Shown piece by piece: positions 9,101 to 17,928 of a stretch of DNA of 64,000 nt (positions within the stretch are counted from its first letter, which is position 1; the number at the start of each line of letters is the position of its first letter). Position numbers and translations under genes: made by a program. Origin of the DNA: Streptomyces sp. NBC_00414 (lineage in GTDB: Bacteria; Actinomycetota; Actinomycetes; Streptomycetales; Streptomycetaceae); assembly GCF_036038375.1 (NCBI RefSeq), contig NZ_CP107935.1, forward strand, positions 434,001 to 498,000, read 5' to 3'. The notes under the pieces are model-generated. The model was not told the DNA's origin. It ran no database searches and saw only the letters and a program-made list of their open reading frames with translations.

Positions 9101-9538
9101 GTGAGCATCATCATCAAGTTCTTCGTGGCACCGAGTCACAGAGCAGCGGCCGCGGTCGTGGATGGCGGCCCCGACGGGACTTTCGAGTCGCTGTCGTTCG
9201 GCAACTTCGACGTCGAAGAGGCGTTGATCGAGTGGGAAGGCATCTTCACCGGTCGGAGCTTCGATGAGCTCATCGCTGTTGATGAGCCCGAAGTCGTCGC
9301 AGATCCTGACGATGGCGAGGGCCCGGTGCTCCTCGTCGCCTCTACAGCCCTTCAGGACGCACTTGCCGCTGCCGACCGGTCCCGGATCATCGAAGTCAGC
9401 CAGTTGTGGGTACGGGAGCGAGCGGCGGACGGCGAAGTGTTCGCCCCGGAGATCGCGACCCAGATCCTGAACGATCTGGCCGGGCTTGCTCACGGCTTCC
9501 GCGGGCGGGAGCACCGCCTGTACTGCTGGACGGCGTAG
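9101..9538 (+). CDS. Uncharacterised protein, possible immunity-type
   Basis: A 145-residue protein starting at GTG 9101 (MSIIIKFFVAP); a longer frame from 9065 adds 12 unconvincing residues. It is acidic, with SFGNFDVEEALIEWEGIFTG and VVADPDDGEGPVL, and ends HRLYCWTA. I recall similar small proteins scattered in Streptomyces accessory regions but no function. The neighbourhood of a colicin-immunity-like gene and another small acidic protein suggests an immunity role, which is only an inference. Confidence 0.65.
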   Translation: MSIIIKFFVAPSHRAAAAVVDGGPDGTFESLSFGNFDVEEALIEWEGIFTGRSFDELIAVDEPEVVADPDDGEGPVLLVASTALQDALAAADRSRIIEVSQLWVRERAADGEVFAPEIATQILNDLAGLAHGFRGREHRLYCWTA

Positions 9539-9581
9539 GCGGGCCACGGCGTAGGCCTTGGGGACGATGAGAAAGGGCAGC

Positions 9582-9932
9582 TCACGGCCGGAGGCATTCT
9601 CCTTGCGGGTCGAAGCAGACAAGTCCGTGCTCGCGAGCCAGCGCAGCCGCGTACTCGGACACTTCCTCAGCATGGCCGTAGGACATGGGCAGGTACACGA
9701 TCGGGCCCGATGCCTCCTCCATGACCGGCGGGGACGCCCATACGACACTGCTGTCGGGATCGTCCGGGTACCGCGCGACGAGAGCGTCCACGTAGGCCAC
9801 GACGCGCGGAGCCGGAGGCACGACGACATCTTCCGACTCCAGATAGCGCTCGTACAGCTCGTCGTAGACGGAGCCCGCTTGGTCGTTGTCGGCTGGACGG
9901 TCGCCGTCCCACACAGCAAGGTCGTAACTCAC
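9582..9932 (-). CDS. Uncharacterised small acidic protein
   Basis: A 116-residue protein starting MSYDLAVWDGDRPADND. It is soluble, acidic, and has the segment SGPIVYLPMSYGHAEEV. Proteins that start like this are widespread in Streptomyces and often sit next to other small acidic proteins, but the function is not known to me. It lies convergent with the 9101 gene, 43 bp apart. Confidence 0.65.
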   Translation of the reverse strand: MSYDLAVWDGDRPADNDQAGSVYDELYERYLESEDVVVPPAPRVVAYVDALVARYPDDPDSSVVWASPPVMEEASGPIVYLPMSYGHAEEVSEYAAALAREHGLVCFDPQGECLRP

Positions 9933-10003
9933 AGGCGAATCGTCGCAGGCAGCAGCACGGCCGACGCCGGCAGGTTCTGAGATCAGCGGCTGCTTCGAGT
10001 GAC

Positions 10004-10040
10004 TGCGGCCCGGCTGGTGATGTCACAGCCGGGCCGCAGC
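10004..10040 (-). terminator. Strong stem-loop downstream of the secreted-protein gene
   Basis: A perfect 14-bp stem (10004-10017 with 10027-10040; arm CTGCGGCCCGGCTG) with a 9-base loop. It lies 79 bases after the stop of the gene at 10119-10526 and before the next gene on the same strand, as expected for a terminator of the Streptomyces type without a U-tract. Confidence 0.65.
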
Positions 10041-10118
10041 AGTCGCTCAACTCGTCATTCCGGCCCTTTCACCCTCACGTACTCGGGTGACCGGATGACC
10101 CGATGACCGGGTGGGACT

Positions 10119-10526
10119 CTACAGGTTGCGGCAGAGGGAATTGGTCTTCGCCAGACCCCGGATCTCGTAATTGATGCCGCTGGAAAGCGGTTCGGTCTTT
10201 GGTCCCTGCACGATCCTGGGATCAGAAGTACCCCCACCGCTCAACACGCGACGAATCCGCAGGCAGTGGTCCGGTCCGACGTAGACACCCCCGGTGAACG
10301 GGTACCCCGAGTACTGCCCGGGGGGAATCAGATCGTCGTAGGGGCGCCCGGGAGGAGGAGAAGTCACGTTCCTGAGTGCGCCGATGGAGATAGTGCCCGT
10401 GTTCAGGACGGTGTTGGTCGGCGCCGCTGCCGCTGTTCCGGCGCTTGACAGCGGCAGCACACCGGCGGCTATCACCGTCGCCGCTAAGAGTGCCGCACGG
10501 TGAGGCCATTTCCTTGCTTGATTCAT
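10119..10526 (-). CDS. Small secreted protein, function unknown
   Basis: A 135-residue protein with a clear Sec signal peptide (Arg/Lys-rich start, hydrophobic stretch, likely cleavage after the AAAA near residue 35). The mature part, about 100 residues, contains PYDDLIPPGQYSG and two Cys (in HCLRI and SLCRN), which could form a disulfide. A ribosome site AAGGAG precedes ATG 10526. The PYDD motif echoes PYDDIWPGE in the other small secreted protein at 56079, so both may be small beta-rich extracellular proteins. I do not recognise a family. Confidence 0.7.
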   Translation of the reverse strand: MNQARKWPHRAALLAATVIAAGVLPLSSAGTAAAAPTNTVLNTGTISIGALRNVTSPPPGRPYDDLIPPGQYSGYPFTGGVYVGPDHCLRIRRVLSGGGTSDPRIVQGPKTEPLSSGINYEIRGLAKTNSLCRNL

Positions 10527-11279
10527 GATTTCTCCTTGAATGCGATGCGATGGCTGACAGGGATCGTGTTTGCGGCGGGCCTCGTCCCGCCACGCCGATC
10601 AGTGCCTCGCCGCGGGCTGTTGCCCCCTCGATGCCCTTGAGCAGAAGGCGCGGTGGCAGAGATTTCCCTCCACAACGGCTGAGGACCATGACCTGAACGG
10701 TCCTCGCCGTCCTTTGGCATCGCCAAAGCAGCGTTCCATTCGCCGTTCCCGCTTAGAGAATGCGCGCCGCCACCGGGATCTGTCGTTATGGATCCGTGCA
10801 CAGACGTTCAGTCAGCGTGCACTCTCGCGCGCCGCCACTGGCCGCCGACGCCTCGACGTCCTCTGAGCCATGATCCGCGACAGCACCTCTCCGGACTCCG
10901 GCCTCCAAGCCCGACCGCCGCTCGGCGACGGCTATGGGGAAGTTCTTCTTCAACCTCTTGACCAGTCAGCCATCCTCACAACAGGGCCGCCACTCGGTCA
11001 GATGAAGGCCCGGCAGGAGGCGGTGGCCTGTTCGGTGACGCCAGGCAGTTCAGCGCGCTCCTGCACCGCGATGGCCGCGATGGCCGCGTTGGCGTCGTGC
11101 AGGCTTCGCAGCAGGCTCCACCTGGATCGTCTGCCCCGGAAGCAGGTCCGCGTGGATTCGAACTCCGCCGCGAGCGAGCCCTGTTGGCGTGAGCCGACGC
11201 CGACGCGCCACAGGAAGTGGACTGCAACTCATGGATCCCCACGTCCGCGCCTCGCGAACCAGTGATTGGTCGACTCCCC
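10527..11279. other. Gene-poor, degraded stretch
   Basis: About 750 bp without a supportable gene. Several frames are open because of GC content, but none has a ribosome site or a recognisable motif. The right end borders a fragment of a nucleotidyltransferase gene, so this probably contains decayed coding sequence. Confidence 0.5.
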
Positions 11280-11450
11280 CTGGATGAGCAGCTGGACGTC
11301 CTGCGGACGGTCCTCTCCCGCAATGAGGTCCTGACGGATGTGCTGGCCAGAACCGCGACGCTGGACCTGCCCGGTTGGTACGTGACCGCCAAGGCACTGC
11401 GGTGGAGGAGCCAGTGGCCTGGGCTCTCCGTGCTGCCATGGCCGAGCTGA
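11280..11450 (+). pseudogene. Nucleotidyltransferase-family N-terminal fragment
   Basis: Residues encoded at 11280-11390 (LDEQLDVLRTVLSRNEVL, then TLDLPGWYVTA) match the beginning of the NTP_transf_6-type nucleotidyltransferase family, in which DLPGWY is followed by a conserved GxxxQTVWN segment. Here the similarity stops after WYVTA and a stop follows at 11448-11450. The catalytic part is missing, so this is a remnant. Confidence 0.55.
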
Positions 11451-11471
11451 TGTCCGGTCGATGAGCCCGCC

Positions 11472-12278
11472 CTACTGAGCGTCCGCCATGACGGGCCAGC
11501 AGATTTCGGTGGTCGAGGGGCTGGCGCCGTCCATCGACATGTAGTGCTCGCGGACCGGCCCCGACACACCGATGTGCCGCTCCGTGACGTAGCTGCCCAG
11601 GGCGCCGCACGTCACGTCCGAGCCGGCGCGGTCACCGCTGTGCACCGCGATGGCGTAGCGGGCGGTCGGCAGGTGGCTCTCCACCAGCCGGGTGCCGGCC
11701 GGCACCGGCAGGTCCGTGGGGACGAAGAGCGTAGCCCTGCCCGTGTCGTCGGTGAACAGCTCTCGCGTGGTGAGCCCGCCCAGCGGGCCGAGCGGGGCCT
11801 GTCCGACACGGGCCAGGGCCGCACGGATCTCCTGCAGAGCGTCGGCGTACCACGTGTAGTAGTCGCTCAGCTCGATCATCTCGGTCATGGCCCACACCCG
11901 TGCGCGGGGCAGTGTGCGGAACTCGACATCGATGTCCGTGGTCTTCTCGGTCAGGAGTTCACGCAGTGTCTGGACGGCTCTGCTGGTCTCGCGGAGCTGG
12001 TCCTCCATGCGTGTCAGATGCGCGGCGACGATCGCGTTTCGGTCCTCCGTGCTCTCGGCCCCCAGCACCGCCTTCACGTCCGGCAACGGCATGTCCAGCC
12101 CACGGTAGCACCGGATGATCTGTGCCTGGGCGACCTGGTCGGTGCCGTAGTGCCGGTATCCGGTGTGCGGGTCGGTATGAGCCGGCTCCAGCAGGCCGAC
12201 CTCGTGGTAGTACCGCAGCGCCTTCTTGCTCAGATGCGTCATGAAGGCGAACTCCCCGATGGTGAGGCGTGCCGTCAC
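11472..12278 (-). CDS. MerR-family regulator with GyrI-like C-terminal domain
   Basis: A 268-residue activator. The N-terminal MerR winged helix is clear (LTIGEFAFMTHLSKKALRYY, then HTDPHTGYRHY), followed by a coiled-coil dimerisation helix and a C-terminal effector-binding domain of the GyrI/BltR type that usually binds hydrophobic or cationic drugs. GTG 12278 is chosen because GAAGGAG precedes it; an earlier in-frame ATG at 12320 has no site. It faces the aldo/keto reductase gene at 12498, with a perfect MerR-type operator between them. Confidence 0.88.
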   Translation of the reverse strand: MTARLTIGEFAFMTHLSKKALRYYHEVGLLEPAHTDPHTGYRHYGTDQVAQAQIIRCYRGLDMPLPDVKAVLGAESTEDRNAIVAAHLTRMEDQLRETSRAVQTLRELLTEKTTDIDVEFRTLPRARVWAMTEMIELSDYYTWYADALQEIRAALARVGQAPLGPLGGLTTRELFTDDTGRATLFVPTDLPVPAGTRLVESHLPTARYAIAVHSGDRAGSDVTCGALGSYVTERHIGVSGPVREHYMSMDGASPSTTEICWPVMADAQ

Positions 12279-12404
12279 GTCTTCTCCTTCGCGAACATCC
12301 TGCGGAACTCGGGGACCCAAGGGTAAGGGCGGCGCGCCCTGGCCCGAGGCAGTGACCGGAGTGACCGATCCAGGTCTGTTGCGTCACGGTCACCGGGCCA
12401 AGAT

Positions 12405-12431
12405 TTGACCTTCCCCCTACAGGAAGGTCAA
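12405..12431. promoter_or_regulatory. MerR-type operator/promoter palindrome
   Basis: A perfect inverted repeat: TTGACCTTCC at 12405-12414 and GGAAGGTCAA at 12422-12431, with a 7-base centre. TTGACC at each outer edge is a good -35 element, and in MerR systems such a dyad fills a long 19-20-base spacer. Toward the merR gene, AAATCT (12406-12401 on the minus strand) would be a usable -10 at 19 bases. Regulation of both divergent genes is the likely outcome. Confidence 0.75.
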
Positions 12432-12497
12432 CCGTCGGATGAAGCGGGACCGCCTCACGGCGATCCATCTGTTCGGTCCATTCAGGAGAAGAGCTTC

Positions 12498-13553
12498 ATG
12501 CGCTACACGACATTCGGGCGACGATCGGGCCTGCGGGTCTCCGAGTACGCCCTCGGTACGGGGAACTTCGGGACGACCTGGGCCAGCGGGACGAACGGCG
12601 CCGACGCCCGCGTGATCTTCGACCGCTTCGCCGAGGCCGGCGGCACGTTCCTCGACACGGCGGGCATGTACCAGGCGGGAGAGTCCGAGGCGATCCTCGG
12701 TGAGCTGCTGGGTACCGATCGCGAACACTTCGTCGTCTCGACGAAGTACGGCGCGAGCGACGCCGCTCAGCCGCATGTCTCGCTGACGGGCAGCGGCCGG
12801 AAGAACCTCGTCTCGTCGGTGGAGGCGAGCCTGAAGCGGCTGCGCACGGACTACCTGGACCTGCTGTGGGTCCACTTCCCCGACGGCGTCACACCGATCG
12901 ACGAGATTGTGCGCGGGATGGACGACCTGGTGAGCTCCGGGAAGGTCCATCACGTCGCGCTCTCGAACTTCCCGGCGTGGCAGGTCTCGGCCGCGGCGAC
13001 CCTGGCTGATCTGCGCGGCTGGGCGCCGATCGTCGGTATCCAGACGGAGTACAGCCTCGTCGAGCGGACCGCCGAGCGCGAGCTGCTGCCGATGGCCGAA
13101 GCGCTCGGGCTGGCCGTGAACCTGTGGTCACCGCTGTCCGGCGGACTGCTGACCGGCAAGTACCGCACCGGAGGCGAGGGCCGGGCGACCGACCCCAGCC
13201 GGTTCGTGACCCCGGAATCCACCCATCAGCGCACCGCTGTCATCGACGCCGTCCTGGCGGTGGCCGAGGAGACGGGCGCGAACGCCGCACAGGTGTCCAT
13301 GGCCTGGCTGCGTGAACGGGGTACGCGATCCGCCGCGACCCTCATCCCGATCGTCGGGCCACGCACCCTGGCCCAGTTGGACGACTACCTCGGCGCCCTC
13401 GACGTGACGCTCACCGATGAGCAGTACACCAGGCTCGACCAGGTCAGCGCCGTCGAACCGGGCGTCCCCCACGGGATCAACAACATGATCCGCGAAAGCC
13501 TCCTGGGCGGTGACGCGAGCCGGTTCACCGGCCCCCTCACCCCGATCGCCTGA
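12498..13553 (+). CDS. Aldo/keto reductase
   Basis: A 351-residue NADPH-dependent aldo/keto reductase with the (beta/alpha)8 signature: LDTAGMYQAGESE (catalytic Asp and Tyr), STKYG with Lys, LLWVHFPDG with His, then LIPIVGPRT for cofactor binding. ATG 12498 has AGGAG at 12484. It probably detoxifies aldehydes or ketones. It stands alone between a MerR gene, with which it shares the operator at 12405, and a terminator-like hairpin at 13586. Confidence 0.9.
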   Translation: MRYTTFGRRSGLRVSEYALGTGNFGTTWASGTNGADARVIFDRFAEAGGTFLDTAGMYQAGESEAILGELLGTDREHFVVSTKYGASDAAQPHVSLTGSGRKNLVSSVEASLKRLRTDYLDLLWVHFPDGVTPIDEIVRGMDDLVSSGKVHHVALSNFPAWQVSAAATLADLRGWAPIVGIQTEYSLVERTAERELLPMAEALGLAVNLWSPLSGGLLTGKYRTGGEGRATDPSRFVTPESTHQRTAVIDAVLAVAEETGANAAQVSMAWLRERGTRSAATLIPIVGPRTLAQLDDYLGALDVTLTDEQYTRLDQVSAVEPGVPHGINNMIRESLLGGDASRFTGPLTPIA

Positions 13554-13585
13554 TCACCTGATCGTGATCACCTGAAGGCCTGATC

Positions 13586-13618
13586 ACCGGACGCGTCGGC
13601 AGCGCTCGACCGTCCGGT
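13586..13618 (+). terminator. Hairpin after the aldo/keto reductase
   Basis: ACCGGACG at 13586-13593 pairs with CGTCCGGT at 13611-13618. Just before it, TGATCACC-like units recur three times (13551-13588). The spot, 33 bases after the stop, suits a terminator. Confidence 0.4.
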
Positions 13619-13764
13619 CACGCCCCACGAAGTCTGTTCCCGTACGACAGGGCTAGGGGGTGTAGCGCACTCCCCTTCGCACGGCCTTCCTGCTCCCTCC
13701 CTCAGGACGAAGACTCATCTCGTCGGCACAGGCCGGCGAAAGATTCTTCTGAGGAAGGCCCTTC

Positions 13765-14511
13765 ATGAACGCCTCTGTCACCCGTACCAACCGCAAGATC
13801 GTTCTGATCACCGGGGCGTCCAGCGGGATCGGCGAGGCCACGGCCCGCCACCTGGCCGCCGCCGGCCATCACGTGGTTCTCGGCGCCCGCCGGACAGACC
13901 GATTGGCCCTGCTCGTCAACGAGTTGGAGGCGGCCGGATACAGCGCCGAGTACACGGAACTGGACGTCACGGACCGCGCGAGCATGACCCGCTTCACGGA
14001 AGGCGCCCTCGCGCGGCACGAACGCATCGACGTGCTGGTCAACCACGCGGGCGTGATGCCGCTCGCGCCGATGTCGGCGCTGCACGTGGCCGAGTGGGAC
14101 CAGATGATCGACGTGAACCTGCGGGGTGTGCTGCACGGGATCGCCGCGGTACTGCCGTCGATGCTGGAGCGCGCGAGCGGGCACATCGTCAACATCGCCT
14201 CCACGTCGGCGCTGCGGGTGGACCCGTCGGCCGCCGTGTACTGCGCCACCAAGTACGCCGTACGCGCCCTGTCGGAGGGACTGCGGCAGGAGAACTCCGA
14301 CGTCCGCGTCACCGTCGTCTGCCCCGGTTTCACCCAGTCGGAGCTGGCCGACCACGGCGGGGCCGCCGAGGTGCAGGACGCGGTACGTGCCGCAACGCAA
14401 CAGATCGGTCTGCCGGCCTCCGCGAGCGCCGAGGCGGTCGGCTACGCCATCGCGCAGCCCGCGAGCGTGGACGTGAGCGAGATCGTGGTGCGCCCCACCG
14501 CACAGAATTGA
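13765..14511 (+). CDS. SDR-family oxidoreductase
   Basis: A 248-residue classical short-chain dehydrogenase: TGASSGIGE cofactor loop near residue 17, the NNAG motif present as NHAG, Ser in IASTSAL, YCATK as YxxxK, then PG. ATG 13765 follows GAGGAAGG. It is the usual length for classical SDRs. The Asn-to-His change in the NNAG motif is unusual but occurs. It likely reduces carbonyls alongside the neighbouring aldo/keto reductases. Confidence 0.9.
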   Translation: MNASVTRTNRKIVLITGASSGIGEATARHLAAAGHHVVLGARRTDRLALLVNELEAAGYSAEYTELDVTDRASMTRFTEGALARHERIDVLVNHAGVMPLAPMSALHVAEWDQMIDVNLRGVLHGIAAVLPSMLERASGHIVNIASTSALRVDPSAAVYCATKYAVRALSEGLRQENSDVRVTVVCPGFTQSELADHGGAAEVQDAVRAATQQIGLPASASAEAVGYAIAQPASVDVSEIVVRPTAQN

Positions 14512-14577
14512 CCCCCGGTGGTCCGACGTCCGCATATTCGCTGTGAGGGTTCACGACACCGTCCGTATCTTGGCGCC

Positions 14578-15390
14578 ATGACGGATGAGGGAGCGCCGCA
14601 GCCCCACGTGAACCGCTGGGGCGACACGTCGGGCCAAGCGGCGGGTGCGGGAGGGCACCCGAGGGCGGACGCATGCTCGTGCTTCGACCAGTCCAGGCCG
14701 CGCCCGCGGGCCCGGGTCGGGTTCCACTCCGAACGGCAGGACACCTCCGCGCCAGGCTGGCAGCACCTGCTGGACCTGGTCGAGGAGGCCGCGGCCGACG
14801 GACGCGAAGAGTTCCGCCCTCTGGTCGAGCTCAGCCCCCAAGAGCGGCGACAGATCGTCACCCTGCCGCCGAGCATCGCCAGGCTCACCACCGTCAAGCA
14901 CCTGGTGCTCTACGGCAGCAACCTGGTCCGGATCCCGCCCGAGATCGGGGCCATGAGCAGTCTGGAGGAGTTCACCCCTTACACCTCCTACCGGCTGCAC
15001 TGGTTCCCCTACGAGATCACTCGATGCCGCAAGCTGAACCGCAGCACGGTGAGCACGCGCGCGTTGTTCGGCAACTACAAGCTGCGACCATTCTTCCCGC
15101 GGCTTCCAACGGCCTCGGGCCCCGTCGCGGGACTCGACCCGGGAAACCTGGATCCGCGGCGCTGGGGCGCTACGGCCATCCACAGGTGCAGCGTCTGCGA
15201 CCGCCCGGTCGCACCGGGCGGACTGCATCAAGTGTGGATGTCACTGCGTGTGGCCACCGATGTGCTCCCTCTGCTGGTCAACGCCTGTTCGACGGAGTGT
15301 GTCACCGCACTGCCCGTCGGCTCCCAGGGCTCCATCCCCACGCCGCACCAGGGTGGCCGGGTCGAGCAGCCGGAGTCCGACTGGGATTGA
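14578..15390 (+). CDS. Leucine-rich-repeat protein with Cys pairs
   Basis: A 270-residue protein starting at ATG 14578. The middle has two leucine-rich units (LPPSIARLTTVKHLVLYGSN and LVRIPPEIGAMSSLEEF), followed by a conserved-looking WFPYEITRC segment. The C-terminal part has CSVCDRP and CSTEC, two Cys pairs that could bind zinc. I believe similar proteins recur in Streptomyces without known function; protein binding is the plausible role. No signal peptide. Confidence 0.75.
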   Translation: MTDEGAPQPHVNRWGDTSGQAAGAGGHPRADACSCFDQSRPRPRARVGFHSERQDTSAPGWQHLLDLVEEAAADGREEFRPLVELSPQERRQIVTLPPSIARLTTVKHLVLYGSNLVRIPPEIGAMSSLEEFTPYTSYRLHWFPYEITRCRKLNRSTVSTRALFGNYKLRPFFPRLPTASGPVAGLDPGNLDPRRWGATAIHRCSVCDRPVAPGGLHQVWMSLRVATDVLPLLVNACSTECVTALPVGSQGSIPTPHQGGRVEQPESDWD

Positions 15391-15684
15391 CCCAGCCGGT
15401 ATGTCGCAGCGTGATGGGCGGTCGCCCCTGGACCCGGCCTTTCGCATGTCGGCGAGCGATCTGATCGCTTTTCCCCGGGCCGGTGGGCGCGGTCCCGCGT
15501 TGGCGCGTCGGCGCGCAGGTCGAGGGATGGGAACGTCTCTGACCTGCGCGGCGGGCGTGTGGGGGGCCCTGTCACACCACTGAACGCCGCTCCCCTGCAC
15601 AACTCGCCCTGCCACCTGGTGCGGAAACGCGCGAGGCTCGGTAGCTGTCAGCACCAAGCCTTCCCCCGTCCAGGAGACAACCCC

Positions 15685-16080
15685 TTGTCCACGTCCGCCC
15701 TGCCCGCATCGGTCCAGTCCGGTGTGGTCGGCCCGCCGCGGTGGAGGCGGTCGCGGATCTGCTCGCGATGGTGGCGGTGCCCACCGACGCGCCGGTGTGG
15801 CTGTCGGTGGTGCTGATGGTGTCTGTCAGCGCCGGTAGCGCGGTGGCGGTGACCGCGATGACGGCACTGCTGCTGGAGAAGACGCCCGCCGAGCGGACCG
15901 GCGTCGCCGGTGGTGTGCTGAGTGCGTCCCGTCAGCTCGGTGGTGCCCTGGCCGTCGCCGTCTTCGGAGCGTTGGTCGCCGACCGGGCCCGATGCGTCTC
16001 CGGCCCGCGCACCAGTTCGCTGATCGCCGCGGTGCCCGTGGCGGTGAGCGTCCTGGCCATCGTGCTGTTGCGTACGCCGG
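15685..16080 (+). pseudogene. MFS transporter (DHA2 type) with large internal deletion
   Basis: A TTG start at 15685 with AGGAGA at 15672 begins a normal N-terminus ([11 protein letters not shown]). From about 15741, in a different frame, the sequence encodes only the last transmembrane segments of a 14-TM drug/proton antiporter ([20 protein letters not shown], then [17 protein letters not shown]). Most of the gene, roughly TM1-TM10, has been deleted, with the scar near 15720-15740. The remnant frame then runs without a stop through a Pro-rich stretch into the aldo/keto reductase at 16224. Confidence 0.75.
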
Positions 16081-16223
16081 TCACTGCGCAGACCCGGCGT
16101 CCGGAGCCGACACCCGAGCCACCGAGGGGAGCCCCCGGCCCACCGCCCGCTGACCGACCGCCCGCTGATCGGTCACCCGCTCGCCCTCCCCGTTCGTCCC
16201 ACCCCGCACCAAAGGAAGACCTC

Positions 16224-17075
16224 ATGCAGACCGTCACCCTCAACAACGGCGTCGAGATGCCGATCCTCGGATTCGGCGTCTACCAGATCCCGCCGGAGCA
16301 GACCGAGCGGGCCGTCACCGAGGCCCTGGCCGCCGGATACCGGCTGCTCGACACGGCCGCCGCGTACCAGAACGAGGAAGCCGTCGGCCACGCGATCAAG
16401 AACAGCGGCATTCCGCGGACGGATCTGTTCGTCACCACCAAGCTGTACGTCCAGGGCGCTCCCGCCGAGGAGAACACGAAGCGCGCCTTCGACACGTCGC
16501 TGAACAAGCTCGGCCTGGACTACGTCGACCTGTACCTGATGCACCAGCCCTACGGGGACGTGTACGGCCAGTGGCGTGCCATGGAGGCGCTGCACCGCGA
16601 GGGCCGGAGCAAGGCGATCGGAGTCGCCAACTTCTACCCCGACCGGCTCCTCGACCTCGTCATCAACAACGAGGTCACTCCCGCGGTCAACCAGATCGAG
16701 ACGCACCCCTTCTTCCAGCGGACCGCCGACCAGGAACTGATGCGCGAGCACGGGGTTCAGATCCAGTCGTGGGGCGGGTTCGCCGAGGGCAAGAACAACA
16801 TCTTCACCCACCCCGTCCTGAGCGGTATCGGCGAGAAGCACGGGAAGTCCGTGGCACAGGTCGTGCTCCGCTGGCTGACCCAGCGCGAGGTCGTCGCGAT
16901 CCCCAAGTCCGTCCGTGCCGAGCGCATGGCGGAGAACCTCGACATCTTCGACTTCGAACTCACCGACGACCAGATGGCGGCCATCGCCACCCTGGACACC
17001 GGGAGGACGCTGTTCTTCGACCACCACGACCCGGAGATGGTCAGCTGGCTCAGCGCGCGGCGCCTCGACGGCTGA
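16224..17075 (+). CDS. Aldo/keto reductase (2,5-diketogluconate reductase type)
   Basis: A 283-residue AKR5-like enzyme. Family motifs are [24 protein letters not shown] (Asp and Tyr of the tetrad), LFVTTKL (Lys), [10 protein letters not shown] (His), and [13 protein letters not shown] for NADPH. ATG 16224 has AAAGGAAG at 16211. An in-frame upstream extension encodes the MFS remnant, so automatic calling could fuse the two; the strong ribosome site argues for the internal start. Probable role: NADPH-dependent reduction of small aldehydes or ketones. Confidence 0.9.
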   Translation: MQTVTLNNGVEMPILGFGVYQIPPEQTERAVTEALAAGYRLLDTAAAYQNEEAVGHAIKNSGIPRTDLFVTTKLYVQGAPAEENTKRAFDTSLNKLGLDYVDLYLMHQPYGDVYGQWRAMEALHREGRSKAIGVANFYPDRLLDLVINNEVTPAVNQIETHPFFQRTADQELMREHGVQIQSWGGFAEGKNNIFTHPVLSGIGEKHGKSVAQVVLRWLTQREVVAIPKSVRAERMAENLDIFDFELTDDQMAAIATLDTGRTLFFDHHDPEMVSWLSARRLDG

Positions 17076-17115
17076 CCCGGCGGACGACACCCACTTCACG
17101 GACCGGGGTCCGATC

Positions 17116-17166
17116 ATGTCCCAGAACCACCACATCACCGATGCACTCGTGGTCGGCGCGACCGGC
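17116..17166 (+). pseudogene. 5' stub of an NAD(P)-binding (NmrA-like) oxidoreductase
   Basis: ATG 17116 begins HITDALVVGATGG, which reads like the start of an atypical SDR/NmrA protein (usual GATGxxG nucleotide loop). Similarity ends after about 17 residues, where the sequence turns Arg-rich and continues in frame into the flavodoxin gene at 17206. It seems to be a second internal-deletion scar, like the MFS remnant upstream. Confidence 0.5.
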
Positions 17167-17205
17167 GGATCCCGACGCCGTCCGTTCCCTTCACGGGAGC
17201 GGCGG

Positions 17206-17928
17206 GTGACAACCGGTGCGCTCGGCACCGGGGAGGGCAGCCCCGTGCCTCCGGGACGACGTTCAGTCCTTGGCGGCGTACTTCTGGGAGGAGTGGCTTT
17301 CATGACCGGTGCCCAGATCAGCGGCTGCTCGCCGTCGCAGTCGGACGGGGCGGGGCCGACTCCGAAGTCCAGCGGGCGACCGGCCGCGACGGCCTCCCCC
17401 GGGAAGCGCGTCCTGCTGGCCTACTTCTCCCGGCCCGGCGAGAACTATTACTACGGCGGGCGCAGGAATCTCAGGACCGGGAACACCGAAGTGCTCGCCG
17501 GGATGATCAGCGAGCGCATCGCGTGCGACGTACACCGCATCGAGGCCGTCGATCCGTATTCCGACGACTACGACGAGACGGTCGCGCGCAATGTCCGCGA
17601 GCAGGAGGCCGACGCGCGGCCGGCCGTCGTCGATCCCCCGTCCTCGATCGACCGTTACGACACCGTGCTGCTGGCCGGCCCGATCTGGAACCTGCGAGCC
17701 CCCATGATCATGTCGACCTTCGCCGAGAGGTACGACTTCCGCGGCAGGACAATCCACCCGGTCACGACCTACGCGATGAGCGGGCTGGGCACCACCGAGC
17801 GCGACTACGCGCGGTCCTGCCCGGGCGCGACCATCGGGGAAGGGCTCGCGGTGCAGGGCGAGAAGGTCCGGGAGGCCGATGCCGAGGTCCGGTCCTGGCT
17901 GCGGCGCATCGGCGCTCTCCGGGACTGA
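17206..17928 (+). CDS. Exported flavodoxin (Tat lipoprotein)
   Basis: A 240-residue flavodoxin-family protein starting at GTG 17206. The N-terminus has a twin-arginine signal (RRSVLGGVLLGG, Arg 18-19) and a lipobox ending ISGC with Cys41, so it should be a membrane-anchored extracytoplasmic flavoprotein. The domain starts VLLAYFSRPGENYYYGG, a variant FMN phosphate loop, and continues with LLAGPIWNLRAP. Such proteins carry FMN and act as quinone or electron-transfer partners. It precedes the exported aldehyde oxidoreductase genes. Confidence 0.83.
   Translation: MTTGALGTGEGSPVPPGRRSVLGGVLLGGVAFMTGAQISGCSPSQSDGAGPTPKSSGRPAATASPGKRVLLAYFSRPGENYYYGGRRNLRTGNTEVLAGMISERIACDVHRIEAVDPYSDDYDETVARNVREQEADARPAVVDPPSSIDRYDTVLLAGPIWNLRAPMIMSTFAERYDFRGRTIHPVTTYAMSGLGTTERDYARSCPGATIGEGLAVQGEKVREADAEVRSWLRRIGALRD

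Noticed and set aside
10870..11265. Open frames in the 10.5-11.3 kb gap on both strands
   Set aside because: No ribosome site, no motif, atypical residues; treated as degraded DNA.
15741..17075. Single 444-residue MFS-aldo/keto reductase fusion as the real gene
   Set aside because: The reductase has its own ribosome site and ATG at 16224. The upstream part is a deleted transporter whose true start is in another frame.
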